NCBI RefSeq assembly: GCF_000378725.1 | Contig: NZ_KB900375.1 | Location: 1 to 64,000 of the forward strand | Length of the DNA stretch: 64,000 bases | Direction: 5' to 3' | Source of the DNA: Peptoniphilus lacrimalis DSM 7455 | GTDB lineage: Bacteria; Bacillota; Clostridia; Tissierellales; Peptoniphilaceae | Shown here: positions 35,899 through 45,484 of the stretch, piece after piece | Numbering within the stretch: the stretch's first letter is position 1 | Layout of the letters: every line of letters starts with the position of its first letter | Program-made: the position numbers and the translations under genes | Notes under the pieces: model-generated | What the model was told of the DNA's origin: nothing | Seen by the model: the letters and a program-made list of their open reading frames with translations, nothing else | Database searches by the model: none

Positions 35899-37494
35899 AT
35901 GATAGAACAAATATGTTTTTATATATTCCTTCATTTATGTTTGAAAATTATAGCTTCTTTATTAAACAAACTAAATACTTACAATTCAAACATTCTAAAA
36001 ATTATGGTGGATAAAGAGATAAATAAGAAGTATTTTAATGTGGTTAATGGATTATTGCCACAAGATATAGAAGTGGCAGAAATTAGAGATAAGCTGGAAA
36101 TGATTGAAAGAGATGCAGGAGAGAGAACGTTAGGGATACTAATGAAAATGGTTGAATTGTTTCAAAGTATTTCTTTACTTATATTTACAAGTAGTGTCCT
36201 AGCAGTTATCGATTTTAAAATAATTCTAGTGGTTTTATTATCTATAATTCCAATTTCTATTGCATATAAAAGGACATACAAAGATATTTTTATTGTTTAT
36301 TCTGAAAGACTTGAAAAATTAAGATATGTAAAAGCTCTAAGAGATACAGTTCATCAGAATGGATTTGTAATGGAAAACATGATATATAAGGTGATTAATT
36401 ATGTTGAAACAAAAAGTGAAGAGTTAATTAATGAAATTATAAAATCAGAAAAGAAATTAAAAAAGAGAGTTTTCATCCGAGAGGCACTAGTTGAGAATAT
36501 TAGTATAATGTTGACCTATGTAGTGAAATTAATGCTAATAATCTTAGGGATTAGTAATAATAATAATCTTGGCAGTATTGTTATGTCTATTAGTGCGTTT
36601 GACAAAATTAACAATTCAATTCTGAATATTTCTATGATTTCAAATTCACTATATGATGATGGCTTGTATTTAAAAGCAATAAACGATTTAGAAGAATATG
36701 CTAAAAACAATTCTTCAAATGAAAGTAGAAAACAAATAATTAATGAAGTTAATAAAATTTCATTTAAAAACGTATTTTTTAGATATCAAAACTCTAAATC
36801 TTATTCGTTAAAAAATATATCCTTGAATTTTGAAAAAGGTAAATCATATGCAATTGTAGGTAAAAATGGAAGCGGAAAATCGACATTAGTTAAATTAATT
36901 TTAGGAATGTATAGCCCTTTAAATGGAGAGATAACGATAGATGGAATTTCTATGTGTGATTACAATAGATATTCACTTTACGATAAGTCTAGTGTTTTAT
37001 TTCAGGAATTTATGAAATATCCTTTATCTTTTTATGAAAATATAAGATTTAAAGACAGAGATAAAGACGAGGATATCTTGTTTGATAAGGCCTGTGAGCT
37101 TGTTAAATTAAATGACTTAATACAGGAATTGCCAGAAAAAGAAGATCAATTATTAACAAAAGGTTGGAAAGACTCCATTGATTTATCTGGAGGTCAGTGG
37201 CAAAAAGTTGCAATTGCAAGATTTTTTGCTAAAGATGGATTATTGAGAATTTTGGACGAACCAGGAGCGTCTTTAGATGCAAAATCAGAAAGTGAAATAC
37301 TAAAAAATATTATTAATGACAAGTTTTCAATATCTATAGTAGTGACACACAGATTTCAAAATATTAAAAAATATGACGAAATAATAGTTATGAAAGACGG
37401 AGAAATAGAATCAAAAGGTAACCATGCATATTTAATGAAGAATTCAGCAGTATATAGAGATTTATACATTGCACAAAAAGAAATGATGGAATGA
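35899..37494 (+). CDS. ABC exporter (membrane + ATPase), N-terminally truncated
   Basis: This 531-residue exporter half-transporter has a membrane domain to about residue 260 and an ATPase with Walker A GKNGSGKSTL, signature LSGGQWQKVA and Walker B LRILDEPGASLD. Compared with the related complete exporter at 52006 (576 residues), roughly the first 50-60 residues, including the first membrane helix, are missing. The in-frame ATG 35899 lies exactly where the ATPase relic ends and has no good ribosome site. It has no C39 protease domain. It may be non-functional, or another transporter may carry the lanthipeptide. The gene leads directly into the ABC ATPase at 37504. Confidence 0.7.
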   Translation: MIEQICFYIFLHLCLKIIASLLNKLNTYNSNILKIMVDKEINKKYFNVVNGLLPQDIEVAEIRDKLEMIERDAGERTLGILMKMVELFQSISLLIFTSSVLAVIDFKIILVVLLSIIPISIAYKRTYKDIFIVYSERLEKLRYVKALRDTVHQNGFVMENMIYKVINYVETKSEELINEIIKSEKKLKKRVFIREALVENISIMLTYVVKLMLIILGISNNNNLGSIVMSISAFDKINNSILNISMISNSLYDDGLYLKAINDLEEYAKNNSSNESRKQIINEVNKISFKNVFFRYQNSKSYSLKNISLNFEKGKSYAIVGKNGSGKSTLVKLILGMYSPLNGEITIDGISMCDYNRYSLYDKSSVLFQEFMKYPLSFYENIRFKDRDKDEDILFDKACELVKLNDLIQELPEKEDQLLTKGWKDSIDLSGGQWQKVAIARFFAKDGLLRILDEPGASLDAKSESEILKNIINDKFSISIVVTHRFQNIKKYDEIIVMKDGEIESKGNHAYLMKNSAVYRDLYIAQKEMME

Positions 37495-37503
37495 GGTGAA
37501 AAT

Positions 37504-38373
37504 GTGCTAGAAATACAAGCTGTAAATAGAAGTTTTGGAAAGAAAAGAGCGCTTAAGTCGGTGGATTTAGAAATAAGCAATGGAATCTATGGGCTACTTG
37601 GTGAGAATGGAGCAGGTAAATCAACCTTGATGAAGATACTAGCTACTTTAGACAAACCTAGTTCAGGAAAGGTGTTATTTTGTGAGAAAGATATTTGGAA
37701 TAATCAAGACTATCTTTCTCAAATTGGCTATATGCCACAAGATATAGAAATATATGATGGATTCACAGCCTATGACTATCTAGAATACATAGCTCTTTTA
37801 AAAGGAATGAAGAAGAAGGGGTTAAAAGAAAGAATTTATGAAATTCTAGAGTTTGTTAATTTGAAGGATGTGGATAAAAAGAAAATTAAGACATTTTCTG
37901 GGGGAATGAAAAGAAGAATAGGAATTGGCCAGGCTATTATTAATAATCCAAAGATTCTTATTCTAGATGAACCTACAGCAGGACTTGATCCATATGAGCG
38001 TATTCGATTTTCCAATATAATTACTAATATGAGCGAAGATAAAATTATATTATTTTCCACTCACATAGTATCAGATATTGAAGCAATAACAGATCAAGTA
38101 GTAATTTTAAGTGAAGGGATGGTAAAGAACAAAGGGAAAATTCAAGATATGGTTCTAGAGCTTCAAGGTAAAGTGAAGCAGGTAGAAGTTACTAATAAAG
38201 AACTCCAAGACTTTACAGAAGAAACATTTGTCGTTCGAATAAAAAACCAAGGAGATAAATACATGGTTCGCTTTATTGAAAAAGAAGGAAGTCCAAAATC
38301 TGGAAATATTTTAAAAGCAAATTTAGAGGATTATTTTGTCTATATTGGAGGTCTAAAAAATGAAAAAAATTAA
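37504..38373 (+). CDS. ABC transporter ATPase (CcmA/BcrA type)
   Basis: This 289-residue ATPase has Walker A GENGAGKSTLMK, signature FSGGMKRRIG and Walker B LILDEPTAGLDP, followed by the H-loop FSTHIV. It starts at GTG 37504 with GAGGTGA six bases upstream. A lipoprotein and two permease genes follow closely, so it forms a multi-component exporter. In peptide clusters such sets usually confer self-protection (LanFEG-like) or exclude peptide from the membrane. Its C-terminal 60 residues (KVKQVEVTNKELQDFTEE onward) are typical of such ATPases. Confidence 0.88.
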   Translation: MLEIQAVNRSFGKKRALKSVDLEISNGIYGLLGENGAGKSTLMKILATLDKPSSGKVLFCEKDIWNNQDYLSQIGYMPQDIEIYDGFTAYDYLEYIALLKGMKKKGLKERIYEILEFVNLKDVDKKKIKTFSGGMKRRIGIGQAIINNPKILILDEPTAGLDPYERIRFSNIITNMSEDKIILFSTHIVSDIEAITDQVVILSEGMVKNKGKIQDMVLELQGKVKQVEVTNKELQDFTEETFVVRIKNQGDKYMVRFIEKEGSPKSGNILKANLEDYFVYIGGLKNEKN

Positions 38374-38953
38374 ATTTATATTGCCATTACTAATGCTTGT
38401 CAGTCTATTTACAGCCTGTAGTAGAGAAGAAAAAGCTGCTGAACAAAATGTTAATCGTCAAGAAGAGCAAAAAATCGATATTTCAAAAGAAGAAAGTCAA
38501 GGCATAGAAGAAACACAGTCACTTGAAGAGGAAATTCTTAAGAAGAAATTAAAAGAAGTACGAAATAAAAGAGAGGAAAGTATAACGGTTGAGGAAAATG
38601 ATGTTACTACAGGTTATATGCCAAAAGAGGTTGATGATCTGCAAAATGTACCTATAATAGAGCAATCTTCTGAGCAGTATAAGCAAATGTATAATACTGC
38701 TTCAACTTATATAAGAGATAATTTAAACATAAATCCTAAGACAAAGCTGAGTGTATATGATGCCATTGATCCTACTGTTTTAGAAATTTATACTGCTGAA
38801 GATCGCGGCTATTTGCAAGATTATACAGTAGAAAATATTTATGTATTAGAATATCAAAAAGAAGATGGAACTTGGAGTTATATCTTTATGGGGAGAGAAA
38901 ACAAACAAAGCCCATGGAAAGTAGTTCATACTGGAGACTATTTTAAGGAGTAA
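38360..38953 (+). CDS. lipoprotein of the ABC/peptide cassette
   Basis: This 197-residue lipoprotein has signal peptide KFILPLLMLVSLF and lipobox TAC (Cys20). A Glu/Lys/Gln-rich linker (about 25-75) and a compact domain (about 105-197) with YNTASTYIRDNLNINPKTKL and YIFMGRENKQSPWKVV follow. It overlaps the ATPase gene by 14 bases. By position it is either an accessory of the ABC permease or a LanI-like immunity lipoprotein. I do not recognise a named family. Confidence 0.65.
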   Translation: MKKIKFILPLLMLVSLFTACSREEKAAEQNVNRQEEQKIDISKEESQGIEETQSLEEEILKKKLKEVRNKREESITVEENDVTTGYMPKEVDDLQNVPIIEQSSEQYKQMYNTASTYIRDNLNINPKTKLSVYDAIDPTVLEIYTAEDRGYLQDYTVENIYVLEYQKEDGTWSYIFMGRENKQSPWKVVHTGDYFKE

Positions 38954-38955
38954 AC

Positions 38956-40173
38956 ATGAAAGCACTATATTATGAAATCAAACACTGCTTTAACAAGGTT
39001 TCCATATTTGCTTTATTACTATTTCTTTTAGTTGTATTTCTTCACTCTATTATTTATCTAAGTATACAGTGGCGTACCATATTACCAGACGGTACATTGG
39101 TAGAAGGTTTGTCATCTCACAGAGCTTTTTCAGAAGCGGCCAAGGAATTAAAAGGAGTTTTGGATGATGAATATCTTCAAAAACTAAAAAAAACCTATGC
39201 ATCTAGCTACGAAAAGAAATATCTAGATATTGATAAGGGGTTTTTAGGTACTGGAGGCTTGATGAAATATATCAACACCAATTATCTATTAAATATACCG
39301 GAAAGTAGATTCAATGCAACCAATGGTAACGAGTATATGGAAATAGACTTCCCATATTTAGAAAACGTCGACACCTTCTATGCCGTATATAAAGAGACAT
39401 TAGTAGAAGTAGAAGTACAAGCGCATGAAGCTAGTGGATTTAGGCCTTATACAGACGAGGAAATCAAACAAATTAAAGATATTGTTAACAATATTCAATT
39501 ACCATTGAGGCTAGACAATACAATGTGGATGAGTAGTACAAGAAATTACTTATATTTAGAATATTTTATATTCACCTTGGTTTTGTGTATTTCGTTTTCT
39601 TCTATTTTTTCTAGAGATGGCATAAATCCTGTTTCTGATATTGCCTTGGCCAGTAAGCAGGGGAAAAATAAATATATTTGCAGAAGATTCATCGCTGGAT
39701 TAGTCGCTGCAGCTATAATGTATTTAATTTACTTCATTTTCTTAAGCTTGATTCATGGTAGTGTGTATGGCTTTAGTGGATGGAATGCTTCAATTCAGTC
39801 TAAGTCATACTTCAATGTTTTTAACATGACAGCAGGCAAAGTGTTTTTGCTAGAGTGTTTAGGAGGATTGATAGGGACACTAGCTGTAACATCGATTGTG
39901 TTACTTGTTTCAATTATTATAAAAAGGACAAAAGCTAGCTTACTTGTTTCTGCTGGATTGGTCTATTTTTTAAATAACCAATTGAAGGGTTACAGTATCC
40001 TACGTTTTACAAATCCTTTATTCTTTAAGACTGATAGTATGGGGACGTTAATTTCTTTGTTTGGAAGAATTGTACCCTATCTTGTCCTAATAATATTGCT
40101 TGGAATACTATATATTTCTATTTGTTTTATTTTAGTAAGACTTTTAGGAAAGAGATATAGGTGGTTAAAATGA
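38956..40173 (+). CDS. ABC transporter permease subunit A
   Basis: This 405-residue membrane protein has an N-terminal helix (about 14-38), then a large extracytoplasmic loop of about 165 residues. Five further hydrophobic segments lie at about 205-225, 255-275, 300-325, 335-350 and 370-395. The large loop after the first helix is typical of bacteriocin-immunity-type ABC permeases. It starts two bases after the lipoprotein stop and its end overlaps the next start (ATGA). It pairs with the permease at 40170 and the ATPase at 37504. Confidence 0.8.
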   Translation: MKALYYEIKHCFNKVSIFALLLFLLVVFLHSIIYLSIQWRTILPDGTLVEGLSSHRAFSEAAKELKGVLDDEYLQKLKKTYASSYEKKYLDIDKGFLGTGGLMKYINTNYLLNIPESRFNATNGNEYMEIDFPYLENVDTFYAVYKETLVEVEVQAHEASGFRPYTDEEIKQIKDIVNNIQLPLRLDNTMWMSSTRNYLYLEYFIFTLVLCISFSSIFSRDGINPVSDIALASKQGKNKYICRRFIAGLVAAAIMYLIYFIFLSLIHGSVYGFSGWNASIQSKSYFNVFNMTAGKVFLLECLGGLIGTLAVTSIVLLVSIIIKRTKASLLVSAGLVYFLNNQLKGYSILRFTNPLFFKTDSMGTLISLFGRIVPYLVLIILLGILYISICFILVRLLGKRYRWLK

Positions 40174-41288
40174 AAAATTTGATTTACGCAGAGAACAAAA
40201 GAATATGGAAACACCCCTTGACTATACTCACCTTAGTGTTAGCTTTTTTAGCCGCTGTTTTTAATGTCAATAATTCTACAAAACAGTATTTATCTGAACA
40301 TACTTTTAATGAGGAAATGAATTTATATTACTTAGATGCTAAAAAGATTGATATAGAAAAAGCTCTTGGTGGGAAATTGGATCAAATTCAATCGGAATTC
40401 TATTATTACGATATCTTAAGTTTTGCCGAACAATTAGATCTTAAAGGAGATGAACAAGAAAATTTATCAACGCTATTAAGAGAAAAAATAGAACAACATT
40501 TAGATACAAATGAAATTAAATATAGCGAGGATATAAAAAACAAGGTTACAGATACATTAGATGAAGTCAAAATAGATTTATCATATGGAGAAGGTTGGAA
40601 AAATCTTAATAAAAATCTCTCTAAATTTCTATATATAAATCTTTTTCTTTCTATTATTTTTACAGCCAACATAATGTCTACTAAAAATATGGAAGGGGAT
40701 GTCTACCAATCTACTTTTTATGGTAAAAATTATCTCTTTAAAGCCAAGGCCATTTTAGCTGCGTTTTGGAGTTTAATCTTCTGTCTTTTATCTATATTGG
40801 CTCTTCTTATTTTTTATATAGGATTATATGGAGTAGAGGGAGCGTACAATGCTATTCAAAATAGTCCTATAATGACTCTCTCGCTTTATAAGGAAACATA
40901 CTTATCAATGTTTATAAAAAATGGGTTGTTGGGTCTAGTTACTATAGAAACCATGGTATTTTTGACTATTATTATATCAAAAAAAACAAAGAACTTTATG
41001 CAAATTTTCACAAGTATTATTTTATATTATTCTCTGCTTATTCTATTAGACAAAATAGGGAGTGTGATTTTCAACTACAAACTTCTTAACTTTTTGTCTT
41101 ATAAGGCTATGGGATTTTTTTATCACTATACTCACTATGATCTTTATTTATTTGGTGACATTGTTTTAAAATCAATAGATGCCATATTACTTGTTAAACT
41201 CATTCAATTAATAGCTTTTGGTATTTTTATTTTTGGCTTCAATACAGAATCGAGAGGCAAGCTAAAAACTCGAAAAAAGGCAAATTGA
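40170..41288 (+). CDS. ABC transporter permease subunit B
   Basis: The start is set at ATG 40170, which follows AGGTGG by six bases and overlaps the previous stop as ATGA; the GTG at 40161 is less likely. The 372-residue membrane protein has one N-terminal helix (about 17-32), an extracytoplasmic loop, then helices at about 155-175, 190-215, 250-270, 285-300 and 335-360. It lacks ATPase motifs. It works with the previous permease and the ATPase. Its end leads into the radical SAM gene. Confidence 0.8.
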   Translation: MKNLIYAENKRIWKHPLTILTLVLAFLAAVFNVNNSTKQYLSEHTFNEEMNLYYLDAKKIDIEKALGGKLDQIQSEFYYYDILSFAEQLDLKGDEQENLSTLLREKIEQHLDTNEIKYSEDIKNKVTDTLDEVKIDLSYGEGWKNLNKNLSKFLYINLFLSIIFTANIMSTKNMEGDVYQSTFYGKNYLFKAKAILAAFWSLIFCLLSILALLIFYIGLYGVEGAYNAIQNSPIMTLSLYKETYLSMFIKNGLLGLVTIETMVFLTIIISKKTKNFMQIFTSIILYYSLLILLDKIGSVIFNYKLLNFLSYKAMGFFYHYTHYDLYLFGDIVLKSIDAILLVKLIQLIAFGIFIFGFNTESRGKLKTRKKAN

Positions 41289-41332
41289 GTGATAAGGAAG
41301 ATTTTTATTATATTAAAATCAGGAGGATATTT

Positions 41333-42856
41333 ATGAAGGAGAGTAATTTAAGTTTATTGCATGACAGAGTTGTTAACTACGTGGATAGAAAACCAAAGAA
41401 AAGTTCTGAATCTATAGGTATGTTTTTTAATACAATTTCAGATACAATGTATTTCTTTGATAGCGGCACTGGAAAAGTTTTTACAGGGGAAAAAAAGTAT
41501 TTAGAGTTTCTTAATAGATTTATTAATGAAAAAAATTTAGAAAAAGTTCTAGAAGAGTGCAAGTTATCAGAAGAAGAATTAAAAGAGTTTGAACAATACA
41601 TTATAGAAGAAGATTTATTAAAAGGTTTAACTGGTGAAGCCCTATACAGTAAATCATCTCTTGAAACAGACTTAGAAGAAATAAGTAAAGGTTGCCAACA
41701 AATTGTACTTGAGGTAACGGGAGCTTGTAATCTTAGATGTAAATACTGCATATTTGGTTCTAAAAAGAAGAGAATTAGAGATTTCAACACAAAAATCATG
41801 AGTGAGACTACAATTTTAAAAAGTTTAAATTATATGAAGGACCATGGAGAAAATACGGTTTATATTACTTTTTATGGGGGAGAGCCACTTTTAGCTTTTG
41901 ATAAGATCAAATTCGCTATAGAAAAATCTTTAGAATTAATGCCTGAAAAAGAAATTTATTTTTCTTTTACTACAAACTTGACTCTTCTAACTAAAGAAAT
42001 AGTGGAATATCTTTCAAAATTAAAAAATATGAGCTTACTGTGTAGCTTAGATGGTCCTAAAGATATCCATGATCTATATAGGGTAGATATGCACGGAGAT
42101 GGCACACATGACAAAATAATTAAAAATTTAGAGCTATTGAAGAAAGCTCAAAAAGAAAACAAAAAGTTTTCAGTTAATTTTAATTGTGTATACATGCCTC
42201 CATATTCGATAGAAAAACTTGAAAAAATTGACTTATACTTTGAAAATCTACTTAAAGATTTTGATGGGAGTAATTATTCAATAACCTATCCTACAGAAGA
42301 AACAATTCCTGAAGATATTGCAAAACAGTATGAATTATCAGATAGAAGTCTTATACAGTGGATCGAGAAAAAAGTAATGAGTGAAGAAAATTTAGATAAT
42401 TTCAAATGCAAAGGAATTATTGACTATATAATGCCTGTACATGAAAGAGTCATTACTCAAATTGCATCCCCTGTGTTGCCAATGAATGGTTGCTGTACAC
42501 CTGGGGCTAGAAGATTGTATGTAAATACAGATGGAGAATATTACGTTTGCGAAAGAATCAATAAATCTCCAGCAATTGGAAATATAGATACAGGAATAAA
42601 TATTGATATTATCACTGAGAAATATTATAAGGATTATAGTGATAAGTCAATTGAACATTGTGCAAATTGTTGGGCGGCAAAAATGTGTCCTGTATGTTAT
42701 GCTGATAGAATGAATGAGGAAGGAATTTCTGAAAAAGCTCATGATAATTGCGAGTCTATGCGAAACAATATAAGAAATCAATTTTCTCTTTATTATTCTG
42801 TTTTAGAAAAAAATCCAGAAAAATTAAGCGTTTTAAATAACTCAATTACAGTTTAA
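41333..42856 (+). CDS. radical SAM/SPASM peptide maturase 1
   Basis: The start is ATG 41333, six bases after AGGAGG (41321-41326). The 507-residue enzyme uses SAM and iron-sulphur clusters to install crosslinks in a peptide. Residues about 10-95 form an N-terminal recognition-like domain (SDTMYFFDSGTGKVF). The radical SAM motif is CNLRCKYC (Cys132, Cys136, Cys139), and FYGGEPLLAF follows. The C-terminal SPASM region has CCTPGARRLYVNT, YVCERI, and CANCWAAKMCPVCYAD. It resembles CcpM/AlbA-like Cys-rich-peptide maturases and is a paralog of the maturase at 48010. An M16 peptidase gene follows. No precursor gene adjoins it. Confidence 0.87.
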   Translation: MKESNLSLLHDRVVNYVDRKPKKSSESIGMFFNTISDTMYFFDSGTGKVFTGEKKYLEFLNRFINEKNLEKVLEECKLSEEELKEFEQYIIEEDLLKGLTGEALYSKSSLETDLEEISKGCQQIVLEVTGACNLRCKYCIFGSKKKRIRDFNTKIMSETTILKSLNYMKDHGENTVYITFYGGEPLLAFDKIKFAIEKSLELMPEKEIYFSFTTNLTLLTKEIVEYLSKLKNMSLLCSLDGPKDIHDLYRVDMHGDGTHDKIIKNLELLKKAQKENKKFSVNFNCVYMPPYSIEKLEKIDLYFENLLKDFDGSNYSITYPTEETIPEDIAKQYELSDRSLIQWIEKKVMSEENLDNFKCKGIIDYIMPVHERVITQIASPVLPMNGCCTPGARRLYVNTDGEYYVCERINKSPAIGNIDTGINIDIITEKYYKDYSDKSIEHCANCWAAKMCPVCYADRMNEEGISEKAHDNCESMRNNIRNQFSLYYSVLEKNPEKLSVLNNSITV

Positions 42857-42875
42857 AAGTTATAGGTATTATCTC

Positions 42876-43901
42876 ATGATAGAATATACAATTTATGACC
42901 CTGACTCAGAAGTATATATGTGTCAAGTAATATTAAATAGAGGTAGTAACAGTGATGAAGAACAGTTAAGTGGAACAGCCCACTTATTTGAGCATGTTTT
43001 TATTAACTATTTAGAGGGAGAATCACATAAGAATTTTCCCAAAGTTCATGGTTATACAAGCTATTATTATATGGCGTTTTACTGGTATAAAAATAATTTA
43101 ATAGAAGCTATTAATAGTATAAAACTATTCAAAGACTTATTGCTAGAATTAAAGCTTTCTGATTGTATAAAATATTTAGATTGTTCAAAAAAAGAAATAT
43201 TAGTTGAGATCAAAAATATTAAAATAACCAGTTTTATAGAAGATGTATTTGAAGTGAATTCTCCAATAGGTACTTTTGATAGTATTAGACGTATCAACAT
43301 AGAAGATATAAATAAGTTTTTCTATGGAATTGAAATATCTAAAGGGTTTTTAGTAGATGAATCAAAATTATTAACTCTAATTTTTAGTACAGATAACTTA
43401 TATAATGAATCCTTTATAAATGAGTCTAAAAGAAAATTAATGAATATGAAGAGCAATAATTGGAATATTTTGACAATAGATAATGTCGATGGCAAAAATA
43501 AAAATCATGCTATTTTCAATTTATTGTTAGCTCATTTAATCAGCGAAAAATTATTAGAAAAAAATTTAAGGGATATATCATATCAATATTTATCAATTAG
43601 CCCTTATTTCAATAAGATTATAATTAGAGCACAAGATAATTCTATTAATTGTTTAGATTTTCGTACCTTAATAGAAAATCAGATAAACTTGAGAAATGAA
43701 GAGTTCTGCGAACTTTTATGCACTATTAAAAAAACAAATACTTGGATAAATAAAAATTTAAATAGGCCACAACTTATAGCAAAGCAGATTAACTATATTT
43801 TAACTGGAGTTCATGATTTATACAGTCTTGATTCTGATGAATTTGAAAATTTTTCATATAAGGATTGGGAATCTTTGTATAAATTGAACTGTACGAACTA
43901 A
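42876..43901 (+). CDS. M16-like peptidase (single-domain), RiPP-associated
   Basis: This 341-residue protein contains the inverted zinc motif HxxEH as His36-Leu-Phe-Glu39-His40 and a downstream acidic pair Glu107/Glu111 in KKEILVEI, at the spacing expected for M16 (insulinase/pitrilysin) enzymes. M16 genes accompany radical SAM maturases in the subtilosin (AlbE/AlbF) and PQQ systems, where they trim the peptide. It begins 19 bases after the maturase stop, so it is in the same operon. The C-terminal half is poorly conserved, and its fold may not be complete. A leader-removal role is inference. Confidence 0.7.
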   Translation: MIEYTIYDPDSEVYMCQVILNRGSNSDEEQLSGTAHLFEHVFINYLEGESHKNFPKVHGYTSYYYMAFYWYKNNLIEAINSIKLFKDLLLELKLSDCIKYLDCSKKEILVEIKNIKITSFIEDVFEVNSPIGTFDSIRRINIEDINKFFYGIEISKGFLVDESKLLTLIFSTDNLYNESFINESKRKLMNMKSNNWNILTIDNVDGKNKNHAIFNLLLAHLISEKLLEKNLRDISYQYLSISPYFNKIIIRAQDNSINCLDFRTLIENQINLRNEEFCELLCTIKKTNTWINKNLNRPQLIAKQINYILTGVHDLYSLDSDEFENFSYKDWESLYKLNCTN

Positions 43902-44035
43902 TGTATGAAATATACACTTATTAAGTTCAAAATTATTAGATAACTGTATTATGAGATTATGGGAATAAAGATTTAATAGTAAATATTTGTGGAAAATTCA
44001 TAAATAGGATTTGGTAGAATCTTCAATATTAGTAA

Positions 44036-44069
44036 AACTTGGCAATTACTATCGCCAAGTTTATTTTTT
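44036..44069. terminator. terminator after the radical SAM 1 / M16 operon
   Basis: AAACTTGGC (44036-44044) and GCCAAGTTT (44055-44063) form a nine-base stem followed by ATTTTTT. It lies between converging genes and may also stop the relaxase transcript on the minus strand. Confidence 0.75.
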
Positions 44070-44128
44070 ACGCAAGAACATATGCACTTATTGTGTTTGT
44101 TACAAATGAAAGACAAGTCTAAGGTGTT

Positions 44129-45484
44129 TTAGAACCTTTCCTTATTTATTTCCTGATATTGCTCAATAGTCTTCTTTAAAGAATAACATTTGTTTATCTT
44201 ATCGGTTAGCCTTTCATAATCCTCCATCTTTTTATACTTGTCCAAAGATAATTTTTTAAACTTTTCTGAAAGAGAATATATATTATAATTAATTAGATCA
44301 TTTTCTAATAAATTTTTATAAGCTTTTTCATATAAGGTAATCTGATATTTATAGGTTTCATAAAAATCTTTATCGTTGGGGTCAGAATGGTAGGCATCAT
44401 AAGTTTTTTTGTATATTTTTAAGATATGGAGGTCTTCTACCACTTCTTTAATTTCATCCATTTCAATTTCAACATTTTTTATTTCAGTTAGAATATTCTG
44501 TCTCTCAGTCGCTTGATTTTGGATAAGACTCTCTAATTCTGAATAGTCCTTAATATTATATTTTCTAAGCTCATTTAATGTTTCCGCAGTAAGTTTCATA
44601 TTAAATCTATTAGCCCATACTTCATAGCCTACAGACTTTTTAACTTTGGGATTTTTATTTATGCTTACTAGGCTTCTATGTTTTAAAGATTTCTTTTCAA
44701 GATTGTAAGTTGAGTTATGAATTATATATTTATCAGGACTCTTAATACGCTCTCTAATTTTTTCTTCTGAATAATTAATGCCAATAGTTTTTGCTCTAGT
44801 AAATCTAGTTTGGCATTTATGCTTAAAAGAGAGATACTTGCCAAACTTAATTTCGTAGTTATATGACTCCATGATCTTTAAAAAATCCTCATAAGAGTTC
44901 GACTTTAAAATAGCCTTATCTATAGCTACTTGCAATTTATATTTCCAGGAAGTGCCTTTCTTAAACTCCATATATTCCTTGTAGGATTTGCCTTTGGTAG
45001 AGTAAAGTTTCTTAAACTGTCTATACTCTTCATCAATCACACTGAGATGATATTTTTTACATAGCTCATCACTTATATTTCTAATTTGATGATAAGACTT
45101 CTTATTACTTTGGTAAGCTTTGCCTGTTTTAAAATTGATATTGTTAAAAAGAATATGATTATGAATATGCTCCTTATCTATATGAGTGGTTAGGATATAT
45201 TCATATTCTCCTTTTAGAATTTCTTCACAAAGTTGTATTCCGATTTCATGAGCAAGGTCTGGCGTAACTTCACCTGGAAGAAAAGCTTGTATTAAATGTC
45301 TTGCTAAGACATTAGTTTTTGAATTGCATTCGGCTCCTGTCTGTTCAAATTCTAAATGAGCAGTATTAGGATTACATAAGAATGAAGATATTAGAATTTG
45401 TTCATCTGTTTTATCTCTATCCATTATGTAACCCAAGGCTAAATTGAGAGTGGATTTAATAGGATGAATTTTTGTTACAGCCAT
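44129..45484 (-). CDS. MOBP-type relaxase
   Basis: This 451-residue DNA relaxase nicks oriT and pilots the transferred strand. The histidine cluster HIDKEHIHNH (residues 101-110) with the surrounding ILFNN motif is the metal-binding site of MOBP relaxases. The opening MAVTKIHPIKSTLNLALGYI is typical of the Tn1549-type branch. A helical, Lys/Glu-rich C-terminus follows. It is encoded on the minus strand, opposite to nearly all element genes. Its start overlaps the stop of the small accessory gene by one base. The nicking tyrosine, expected near the N-terminus (Tyr19), is plausible. Confidence 0.9.
   Translation of the reverse strand: MAVTKIHPIKSTLNLALGYIMDRDKTDEQILISSFLCNPNTAHLEFEQTGAECNSKTNVLARHLIQAFLPGEVTPDLAHEIGIQLCEEILKGEYEYILTTHIDKEHIHNHILFNNINFKTGKAYQSNKKSYHQIRNISDELCKKYHLSVIDEEYRQFKKLYSTKGKSYKEYMEFKKGTSWKYKLQVAIDKAILKSNSYEDFLKIMESYNYEIKFGKYLSFKHKCQTRFTRAKTIGINYSEEKIRERIKSPDKYIIHNSTYNLEKKSLKHRSLVSINKNPKVKKSVGYEVWANRFNMKLTAETLNELRKYNIKDYSELESLIQNQATERQNILTEIKNVEIEMDEIKEVVEDLHILKIYKKTYDAYHSDPNDKDFYETYKYQITLYEKAYKNLLENDLINYNIYSLSEKFKKLSLDKYKKMEDYERLTDKINKCYSLKKTIEQYQEINKERF

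Noticed and set aside
41285-41332. Earlier start for radical SAM maturase 1
   Set aside because: No ribosome site; AGGAGG at 41321-41326 points to ATG 41333.
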